Shown here piece after piece: positions 1 to 5,258 of a stretch of 9,526 bases of DNA. Every line of letters starts with the position of its first letter. The first letter of the stretch is position 1. The DNA is from an uncultured Lachnospiraceae bacterium (GTDB lineage Bacteria; Bacillota; Clostridia; Lachnospirales; Lachnospiraceae), in the NCBI GenBank assembly GCA_900557385.1, contig USSP01000049.1, positions 1-9,526 on the forward strand, in the 5' to 3' direction. The translations under genes and the position numbers were made by a program. The notes below the pieces were generated by a model. It ran no database searches, had not been told where the DNA came from, and saw only the letters and a program-made list of their open reading frames with translations.

Positions 1-443
1 AAATCGCACATACCTTTAATTCTATTTAAGTGTTCAAAACTCTCCACATATCTTCTTTCAACAGCAAAATCCGGAACTCCATGTCCTCCATGCATAACCC
101 GATATGCAACTCTTTGCTTTGCCACTTCTGCAGATTCAACACCAACATAATGAAGTTCTATTTCATATCCAAGAGTTTTGGCTCTTTCCACCGACTTCAA
201 GATATAATTGCCGCATAAGGTTGTTTCCTGATTAAAAGAGATTCCATTATTAAGATATTCTTCTATTTTACTCACCGCTATTTTACCCGCCTTCATAACA
301 TCTGAGGAATTCTTCCAATCTCCGAAGGAACGTACAATCTCATCCGTATTAATCCTTTCCATTGTTTTTAGTGAATCTAACGTTTGGTATAATGTTGATT
401 TTCCTGCACCATTAACACCTGCAATTAAAACAGATTTTTTCAT
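1..443 (-). CDS. Zeta-toxin-family P-loop ATPase/kinase (3' end cut off by window edge)
   Basis: The first 147 codons are present; family members are usually about 190-200 residues or more, so the C-terminus lies outside the window. A Walker A motif GVNGAGKS sits at residues 9-16, followed by INTDEI (31-36), whose Asp34 matches the acidic residue conserved in zeta/PezT-like proteins. FNQETTL follows at 70-76 and the family signature RVMHGGHGVPDF...RRY at about 115-132. Known zeta toxins phosphorylate UDP-N-acetyl-sugars and are held in check by a small antitoxin; other relatives are plain nucleotide kinases, so toxicity here is inferred. The start ATG overlaps the stop of the 59-residue upstream gene (TGATG), a tight translational coupling typical of toxin-antitoxin pairs. 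No separate Shine-Dalgarno is obvious. The family call is firm; the role as a toxin is less so. Confidence 0.8.
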   Translation of the reverse strand, partial: MKKSVLIAGVNGAGKSTLYQTLDSLKTMERINTDEIVRSFGDWKNSSDVMKAGKIAVSKIEEYLNNGISFNQETTLCGNYILKSVERAKTLGYEIELHYVGVESAEVAKQRVAYRVMHGGHGVPDFAVERRYVESFEHLNRIKGMCD

Positions 444-622
444 CAAAACAGATTCCCTTCAATAACTTTTTTCTGTTTCTGTTGAAGGAGAAAATTTCCA
501 AGCATTTCAAAAAAATCTCTTTCTTCTTCATCTTTCGCTTCCATTACAAGTTGCAGCGTATCCTCTGGTTGTAAGTTTTTCATATCCTTAAACATATCTG
601 AATATTTTCGCACATCACACAT
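443..622 (-). CDS. Small acidic protein, candidate antitoxin of the zeta-like toxin (59 aa)
   Basis: A 59-codon frame begins MCDVRKYSDMFKDMKN and ends KKVIEGNLF; its TGA overlaps the ATG of the zeta-like gene by one base. A perfect AGGAGG lies 8 bases before the ATG, and a stop codon lies in frame a little upstream, so the start is secure. The protein is rich in charge (about 13 acidic and 9 basic residues), with an acidic stretch EAKDEEERD at 28-36, and looks wholly helical. I recognise no DNA-binding domain and no clear likeness to epsilon or PezA, which are longer. The antitoxin role is inferred from size, charge, gene order and overlap. A general small accessory protein of the kinase is the alternative. 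Confidence 0.75.
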   Translation of the reverse strand: MCDVRKYSDMFKDMKNLQPEDTLQLVMEAKDEEERDFFEMLGNFLLQQKQKKVIEGNLF

Positions 623-630
623 CTTCTTAT

Positions 631-637
631 CCCTCCT
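631..637 (-). promoter_or_regulatory. Strong ribosome binding site of the 59-aa gene
   Basis: Read on the minus strand this is AGGAGGG, ending 8 bases before the ATG at 622. It is the best Shine-Dalgarno in the left part of the window and is the main evidence that the short upstream gene is real. Confidence 0.75.
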
Positions 638-675
638 GAACTACCTTTTCATCAATTTGATACATCCATTAAAGG

Positions 676-703
676 AAAGCGGATGACCTAAGCCATCCGC
701 TTT
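676..703 (-). terminator. Hairpin in the leader of the toxin-antitoxin pair (terminator or attenuator)
   Basis: Perfect 10-base arms, AAAGCGGATG and CATCCGCTTT, enclose an 8-base loop. The hairpin lies between the broken MerR gene and the 59-aa gene. On the minus strand only CC then TTTAAT follows, so the U-tract is poor unless the three Us of the stem count; on the plus strand TTTTATATT follows. It may end transcripts coming from the MATE-MerR operon. If the promoter at 775-803 is real, it also sits inside that promoter's leader, where it could attenuate expression or protect the RNA. The structure is certain; the role is not. Confidence 0.45.
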
Positions 704-763
704 TATATTCAACAATCTTCTCTGTCGTAAATCTAGTATGAATGTTATATAAATCAATATCAT

Positions 764-776
764 TTATAGTCTATAA
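764..776. promoter_or_regulatory. Palindrome over the predicted transcription start, candidate autoregulatory operator
   Basis: TTATAG-T-CTATAA has perfect 6-base arms around one central base. It overlaps the downstream edge of the -10 box at 775-780 and the expected start point near 768. A site placed here would block RNA polymerase, as the operators of many toxin-antitoxin promoters do. The 59-aa protein shows no recognisable DNA-binding fold, so the reader is unknown. AT-rich sequence makes chance palindromes easier. Confidence 0.35.
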
Positions 777-803
777 TATACACTATCTATTACTGCGAGT
801 CAA
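775..803 (-). promoter_or_regulatory. Sigma-A-type promoter for the toxin-antitoxin pair
   Basis: The minus strand reads TTGACT (798-803), a 17-base spacer, then TATATT (775-780). Both boxes match the housekeeping consensus well. The expected start near 768 leaves a leader of about 145 bases before the ATG at 622. Confidence 0.6.
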
Positions 804-844
804 TGTTTTATGCCCTACTGCATATTAAAGGTATATAAAAATTA

Positions 845-1608
845 CTACCCCTCCTTCAAGCAGACCGGTATACTGATCTCTGTCACAAATTTCTTCGTAT
901 CATTGGTAATTCCATAATCAATAATGGTGATTTCTCTGAAAAAACCTGCGATTTCCATTTTCTGTTCCTGAATATAAGCAAATAGTTTCCGGTACTGTGC
1001 GGGAGCCTCCGCGTGACTTCCGCAGAAGCGAACGCGAACACACCTGGAAGCCGGAAGATTAACGGTATCCCCGGCATAAATATCTTCTTTATCCAGAACC
1101 AGAAAGATACCGTCATATTGATTAAAGCACTGTTCCCGGAGATGCCTTGCAGAAATGCTGATTCCGATTTTTCCTAAGAAGACCAGTGCTTCTTCTTCCT
1201 TCTCCGATTGCTGCAGTCTGTAAATGGGTTCCTCCAGATCAAATGCATTTTGAATCTTCAGGGAATCCTCCACCCAGACCAGATTGCAGGATGGACTTTC
1301 CACTACTTCAATGACATCCAACACGGCGCCTTGTGCTTCCTGTAGCTGGTGTAAGCGGTTGTCAATTTTCCTTTCGATCCGCTGCAGCTCCTTCTGTTTC
1401 TGAATCACAGCCTGTTTCTGCGATTGCAGCTTTGCTTTGATCCGATCCACATCTCTGTTCTGAAGAAAATCTGCGATTTCCGGCAAAGGCATATCCAACA
1501 TCCGAAGATAATGAATGGTATTTAACACTCATAATATCGTAAGCTGCTGACACTGAGGTGAAAGGTTTTTGCCATGTCTCCGATCGAAAATAAATTCTGT
1601 TTTTCCAC
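845..1608 (-). pseudogene. MerR/BmrR-like transcriptional regulator, broken by an internal deletion
   Basis: Translation from the GTG at 1608 gives a normal MerR N-terminus, MEKQNLFSIGDMAKTFHLSV through SSLRYYE (27 residues), then Cys and a stop. Another frame resumes at 1528 with LNTIHYLRMLDMPLPEIADF, then a long coiled-coil (about QKQAVIQKQKELQRIERKID) and a GyrI-like effector domain ending VCLKEG. BmrR-type proteins have about 26 residues here, the wing with the GYRYY motif. Loss of about 76 bases (3n+1) would explain both the gap and the frame change and would restore a protein of about 279 residues, the usual length. The GTG is supported by AGGAG 7 bases upstream inside the MATE gene, whose stop is one base away. 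Such regulators sense drugs through the C-terminal domain and activate an efflux gene. A 227-residue product from the GTG at 1528 would lack a usable DNA-binding domain. Confidence 0.8.
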
Positions 1609-1609
1609 G

Positions 1610-2965
1610 TTAATGCTCCTGTTTTTGATCCTGTCTGTTCAAACTCATATAGGCAATGATGCAAATGATAACCGAGAGCAGCGATCCTGCTGCTGATGCC
1701 AATCCCATGGGAAGCAGTGTGGCAGGAAACAGGTGTGACATAAGGTAGGCTCCCGGCACTCTCACCAGCATGATCGACAGGATATTATGTAAAAAGGAAA
1801 GTCCCGATTTCTGACAGGCACAGAAATAGCCGCTGAAGCTGAACTGGATTCCTGCAAAGAGACAGTCAAATACATAGCCGCGGAGATATTGTCCGCCTAG
1901 CACCACGACTCTGGCGCCGTCTGTCTGGGAGCTGTCGGTAAAAATGGAAACCATAGGCTCTGCAAAGATTTGCACCAGAGTTACAATCACGATGCCATAA
2001 CACACGGCAAAACCCATGGCATACCACAGGGTCTGCTTCGCCCGGTCTTTTTCGCCGGCTCCGATATTCTGGGCACCCAGTGCCGACACCGTGGAAAGCA
2101 TGGAGGAAGGCACCAGAAAGAGAAAGCTGATGATTTTTTCCACAATGCCGACGGCTGCAGCATCATTTAATCCACGACGGTTGGCAATAATGGTAATCAG
2201 GATAAAAGAAATCTGGATAAAACCATCCTGCATGGTGATAGGAATTCCAATCCGAAGAATCTGTGTCATCACAGAGCGTTGGGGCTTGAAATCCTTCCGT
2301 GACAGCACAATGCCGGATTTCTGCCTGCGGATAAAAAGCAGGGACACGATGACACTGACCGCCTGGGAGCAGGTGGTGCCCAGTGCCGCTCCTGCAGGTC
2401 CCAGATGAAATGCCCCCATAAAAATATAATCCAGAACAATATTAGCGACGCAGGCAACGGCAATAAAGTACATGGGGCTTTTGCTGTCCCCCATTCCCCG
2501 GAAAATAGAGCTGATAATATTATAAGCTGTGATAAAGGGGATTCCGATAAAGCAAATCGTAAGATAGGCAATCGTCCCTTCCACTGCTGCCTCCGGTGTA
2601 GACATCAGGGAAACAATCGGGCGTCTGGCTGCAAGCAGCAGGATCGTCAGCACTACCGATAATCCCAGAAACAATGTAACGGTATTCCCAATGCAGGCGG
2701 CCGCCCTTTTCTTTTGTCCGGCTCCCCCCCCCCCTCCGATGCTGACTGTGGCTCCCATCGCCAATCCCACAATCATTACAGTAAGCATGTGCATCACCTG
2801 GGAGCCTATGGAAACTGCCGTGGTTCCTGCTACAGCATCAAACTGTCCGATAATGAACAGGTCTGCCATTCCATAGAGCGTTTGTAAAAAATAAGACAAT
2901 AGATAAGGAAGTGAAAAAAACAGTACATTTTTAAATACACTTCCTGTTGTAAGGTTCTTTTCCAT
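1610..2965 (-). CDS. MATE-family multidrug efflux transporter (MepA/NorM type)
   Basis: A 451-residue inner-membrane antiporter of the usual MATE length, expected to expel cationic drugs in exchange for Na+ or H+. It is almost entirely hydrophobic with about 12 membrane segments. Family features visible include LPYLLSYFLQTLYGMADLFIIG near the N-terminus, the repeat-1 SIFRGMGDSKSPMYF (about 153-167), GPAGAALGT (189-197), and ALGAQNIGAGEKDRA in repeat 2 (295-309). Residues 77-81 are five glycines coded by an 11-G run, where relatives usually have mixed residues of the same number. The reading frame is open as read. It follows a MerR-type promoter by about 27 bases and shares an operon with the MerR gene one base downstream. 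An AAAGGAA 11 bases before the ATG is the likely, rather distant, ribosome binding site. The substrate cannot be told from sequence. Confidence 0.93.
   Translation of the reverse strand: MEKNLTTGSVFKNVLFFSLPYLLSYFLQTLYGMADLFIIGQFDAVAGTTAVSIGSQVMHMLTVMIVGLAMGATVSIGGGGGAGQKKRAAACIGNTVTLFLGLSVVLTILLLAARRPIVSLMSTPEAAVEGTIAYLTICFIGIPFITAYNIISSIFRGMGDSKSPMYFIAVACVANIVLDYIFMGAFHLGPAGAALGTTCSQAVSVIVSLLFIRRQKSGIVLSRKDFKPQRSVMTQILRIGIPITMQDGFIQISFILITIIANRRGLNDAAAVGIVEKIISFLFLVPSSMLSTVSALGAQNIGAGEKDRAKQTLWYAMGFAVCYGIVIVTLVQIFAEPMVSIFTDSSQTDGARVVVLGGQYLRGYVFDCLFAGIQFSFSGYFCACQKSGLSFLHNILSIMLVRVPGAYLMSHLFPATLLPMGLASAAGSLLSVIICIIAYMSLNRQDQKQEH
1616..1620 (-). promoter_or_regulatory. Ribosome binding site that fixes the true start of the MerR gene
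   Basis: AGGAG in the last codons of the MATE gene ends 7 bases before the GTG at 1608. It shows that translation originally began there, ahead of the helix-turn-helix, and not at the internal GTG at 1528. It also implies coupling to the pump gene. Confidence 0.65.
2724..2734. repeat. 11-base poly-C/poly-G homopolymer inside the MATE gene
   Basis: Eleven C on the plus strand, coding for glycines 78-80 and most of 81 of the pump. Poly-G runs of this length slip during replication and are a classic cause of phase variation, and a gain or loss of one base would shift the frame of an efflux pump after residue 81. Miscounting by the sequencer is the competing explanation. As read, the gene is in frame. 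Confidence 0.9.
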
Positions 2966-2998
2966 GATTCATCTCATTCCTTTGTTTTCTATCGTCTT

Positions 2999-3029
2999 AT
3001 TTTAAACTCTATAACGGTTGTAGAGTCAA
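2999..3029 (-). promoter_or_regulatory. MerR-type promoter and operator of the MATE-merR operon
   Basis: The minus strand reads TTGACT (3024-3029), a 19-base spacer, then TAAAAT (2999-3004). A 19-base spacer is the hallmark of promoters activated by MerR-family proteins, which twist the DNA to align the boxes. The spacer holds a dyad at 3006-3026: on the plus strand ACTCTATAAC, one central G, then GTTGTAGAGT, 10-base arms with one mismatch. The expected start near 2992 lies about 27 bases before the MATE ATG. The natural reader would be the regulator coded after the pump, which is broken here. Confidence 0.8.
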
Positions 3030-3039
3030 GGGGGAAAAA

Positions 3040-4379
3040 TTATGAGATGACATACCACATTCCATCACGCTTAGATCCTATACGTTCTATTTTTCCTTTT
3101 TTCTGAAGACTTACAAAAGCACGCTCCACCGTGCGTTTTGTAACGCCTATTTCTATCGCAATCATATCTGCAGTTCGATTCGGGTCTTGAATCAACAATT
3201 TCAAAACAGCTTTTTCCGTTTTACTCAAACCGACATTCAAACCGACATTCAAACCGACATTCAAACCGACATTCAAACCGACATTTTTGTTGCATAATTC
3301 CAATACCTTTTTATCAAATGGTATCTTACACTTTATATAATTATTTTTGATTTCAAAGACTTTTTTACCATATTTTTTAATAATAGTCGGAACACCATGA
3401 CCAGTGTGTTCCGTCAATCCCATATTCAAAAAAATTCTCATCAAAGTAGAGTTCCTTGGGTGACTAATTCCTTCGTAAAAGTCTTCTCTTGTCATTCCAT
3501 TGGGAAGTCCCCCATGTGATAATATTTCCATACGATCGCTAAAGATCGATATCTGTGGCTCTGTAATCGTCCAATCGTTATGAACCAATGCATTAAGAAC
3601 TGCCTCATTTACAGAATCGTAATCAAAAAGGTATCTGTCTGCTCTCGGTCTGACCGTAGTATCAGAAAAACATATATTTTCTGCAGACAATCTTGCTTTT
3701 ATTTTTTCATAAACCGATAAAATACATCCATGCCCATAATCATTTCTCTCGGATATAGCTGTCTTATCTACACCACTAAATTTTACAAAAATAAACGGAA
3801 TATTGTTTTTATCAGCCAAAAGTTCCGCTAAAAGATTATATTGCGAAAATTAAAATTTGCCTCTATTGAGGAATCCTCAACATGAAATCCTTTTTCTAAA
3901 TAGTATATTTTAAATTCTCTAAATGAAAGGTCCATACAAGAGGCACTTTTCTTTATCATGTACTCTTCGTCATAAAAATTTTTCTCATAACGAACGTGAA
4001 TCTGATCTGCTGTCATTTCCTTACAGGTAGTACCGATTCGAATTACACATCCATTTGAAGAAAAGCCATACTTTTTCTGACAGTAGATACTCCTTGTCCC
4101 CTTTGAGATGCATAAGATTATAATTGTCTTTCCGAAGTCAAATTTAAGTTCCGTTCGAATCTCCTCCTGTGGATTAGGTTCTATCTGCATGGTAATGACA
4201 TCCGATATTTTTTTCAACGTTTCATCTATTTTATCAACACCTATAACATTTCCATTATCGTCAACGCCTATAATAATCTGACCACCATCAGCATTGAGAA
4301 ACGCCACAATCTCTTTGCATATCGTATCTGTGTATTTTGCTTTCAATTCAACTTTTTCAGATTCTACATACTTGCTCAT
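3040..4379 (-). pseudogene. AlbA_2/Schlafen-type ATP-binding transcriptional regulator, frameshifted
   Basis: Two adjoining frames make one protein. The first (stop at 3828-3830) is an AlbA_2 domain: VESEKVELKAKY, then KEIVAFLNADGGQIIIGVDD. The second, open from about 3840 down to 3040, is a GHKL-type ATPase domain (NEAVLNALVHNDW, EILSHGGLP, MGLTEHTGHGVPTI), five NVGL repeats, and a C-terminal winged helix (KTEKAVLKLLIQDPNRTADM). One extra T in the T4 run (AAAA at 3846-3849 on the plus strand) would give NFSQYNLLAELLADKNN, the family's normal linker, and a 446-residue protein. Start 4379 is preferred over 4400 because AAGAGG lies 9 bases before it; 4400 has no ribosome binding site. Relatives are annotated as ATP-binding or RecG-like proteins of unclear role. 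The stretch is visibly more AT-rich than the genes on either side, which suggests transfer. A sequencing error is possible. Confidence 0.8.
3226..3285. repeat. Five perfect tandem copies of a 12-base unit (NVGL repeats)
   Basis: CAAACCGACATT is repeated five times with no mismatch, coding on the minus strand for (NVGL)5 between the ATPase domain and the C-terminal winged helix. The unit is a multiple of three, so copy-number change alters linker length and not the frame. The identity of all copies at the DNA level points to recent slippage. Short repeated linkers of this kind occur at the same place in other proteins of this family, from what I know of them. Confidence 0.95.
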
Positions 4380-4416
4380 ACACGATATCCTCTTTTCCAT
4401 GCTAACTTTTTATTAA

Positions 4417-4425
4417 AGTATATCA
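4417..4425 (-). promoter_or_regulatory. Extended -10 promoter of the ATP-binding regulator
   Basis: The minus strand reads TGA then TATACT, an extended -10 box, with no clear -35 box about 17 bases upstream. The start would fall near 4410, about 30 bases before the preferred ATG at 4379. It lies in the short gap after the broken hydrolase gene. Confidence 0.4.
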
Positions 4426-4460
4426 TTGTGAGAACACTATTTCGATATAAATTATTAGCA

Positions 4461-5115
4461 TTATTCTAAATCGATTATATCTAAATCATCGGGAACCAGG
4501 AGGTTGCCGGTGTAATACCGGCTGCCTTCTTTGGTGTAGGTTTCCCGGCGGGTGGAGAGGTGTTTATCCTCGGTGTGGTACAGCAGCAGATTTTTGACCC
4601 GGAGCTGCTGTGCCAGTTCGCATGCCTCCTTGACGGTGGCATGATGTTTTTCATAAGGGTGGAAAATCTCCCTGTCCTCATAATGGCAGAACGCCTCGCA
4701 CAGCAGCCAGTCTGCGTTTTCCGCATAGGGCTTTTCAAATTCTTCCTTATATGGCTCGTCTCCCAGACAGGGAAATTTCTTCCCGGAATGGAGGGTCAGG
4801 GTGTAGCCAAACTGCTTTGCCTTGGTGGAGCCGATATCAAAGAAGGTCACCATCGTATTTATTGTTCAACATAGCAGCGGCTGTCATGCGAATCATCCAG
4901 ACTACACCTAAAATGTGGTCGGTATGCTCATGGCTGATAAAAATGTGGTGAATATCCTGTATGGCAATTCCCGCACTGTCCAACTGTTTCAGGATGCCGT
5001 TACCGCCACCGGTGTCCGTTAAAAAGACCCCATCCTCGGTTTTCAGAGCAAAACAAGTATTAAAGCAGTGAAATGCCTGGGCGTTGCCTGTTCCTAATAT
5101 AATCAATTTTTCCAT
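4461..5115 (-). pseudogene. Metallo-beta-lactamase-fold hydrolase (RNase Z-like), internal deletion
   Basis: The front piece, MEKLIILGTGNAQAFHCFNT onward, carries DTGGGNG and the zinc motif SHEHTDH (61-67), then stops at 4837 just after NNKYDGD. The back piece, open from 4853, runs VTFFDIGSTKAKQFGYTLTL, CLGDEP, LLCEAFCHYED, HHATVKEACELAQ and LLLYHTED to IIDLE. Family members of this type have about 50 more residues between these pieces, including part of the metal site; about 150 bases (3n+2) are missing. GGTGACC at the junction can be read as the end of one piece or the start of the other, as expected of a microhomology deletion. The start at 5115 is backed by AAGGGAAGG about 9 bases upstream; the frame also opens at 5154 without such support. 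Intact relatives are cytosolic phosphodiesterase or RNase-like enzymes of unknown substrate. Neither fragment should be active. Confidence 0.8.
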
Positions 5116-5141
5116 CGTAATAACCTTCCCTTCCCATAATC

Positions 5142-5153
5142 TGCGAATTCGCA
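5142..5153. promoter_or_regulatory. 12-base perfect palindrome upstream of the hydrolase gene
   Basis: TGCGAATTCGCA lies 27 bases before the hydrolase start. It could be a small operator. I see no convincing promoter boxes next to it, so the role is open. Confidence 0.2.
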
Positions 5154-5217
5154 CCTCACCGCAGGCACAATATTTGCAAAATAAATCATGTTCGTTTTGT
5201 CTCCATACTCAAAACAT

Positions 5218-5243
5218 GCGCTGAGAGTCCCTGCTCCCAGCGC
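5218..5243 (-). terminator. Rho-independent terminator closing the transketolase-glucosidase operon
   Basis: Arms GCGCTGGGAG and CTCTCAGCGC (10 pairs, one G-U) enclose a 6-base loop, 15 bases after the GH3 stop codon. On the minus strand the stem is preceded by an A-run and followed by ATGTTTT. The plus-strand tail TTGTTTTTTC is better, so the hairpin can work both ways, though no plus-strand gene is seen. Confidence 0.75.
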
Positions 5244-5258
5244 GTTGTTTTTTCATCT

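Noticed and set aside
30..218. Plus-strand open frame of 62 codons
   Set aside because: It lies wholly opposite the zeta-like kinase gene, has no ribosome binding site and resembles nothing.
1362..1664. A 100-codon minus-strand frame spanning the MATE-MerR junction
   Set aside because: Out of frame with both real genes; its translation resembles no protein family.
1970..2876. Plus-strand open frames opposite the MATE gene
   Set aside because: Antisense shadows of a clear membrane protein; the translations are unlike any family and lack ribosome binding sites.
3226..3285. Tandem direct repeats that might suggest a CRISPR array
   Set aside because: The 12-base units abut with no spacers and code in frame for NVGL inside a protein.
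3820..3860. Programmed ribosomal frameshift joining the two halves of the ATP-binding regulator
   Set aside because: No clear slippery heptamer with a following structure is seen, and relatives known to me are single frames; a simple one-base loss explains it better.
4399..4460. TGCTAA and TTAGCA flanking the promoter region of the ATP-binding regulator as inverted repeats
   Set aside because: Only 6 bases, about 50 apart, in AT-rich DNA; expected by chance.
5116..5217. A promoter for the metallo-beta-lactamase-fold gene (TTGAGT and AT-rich stretches)
   Set aside because: No -35/-10 pair with acceptable spacing could be found.
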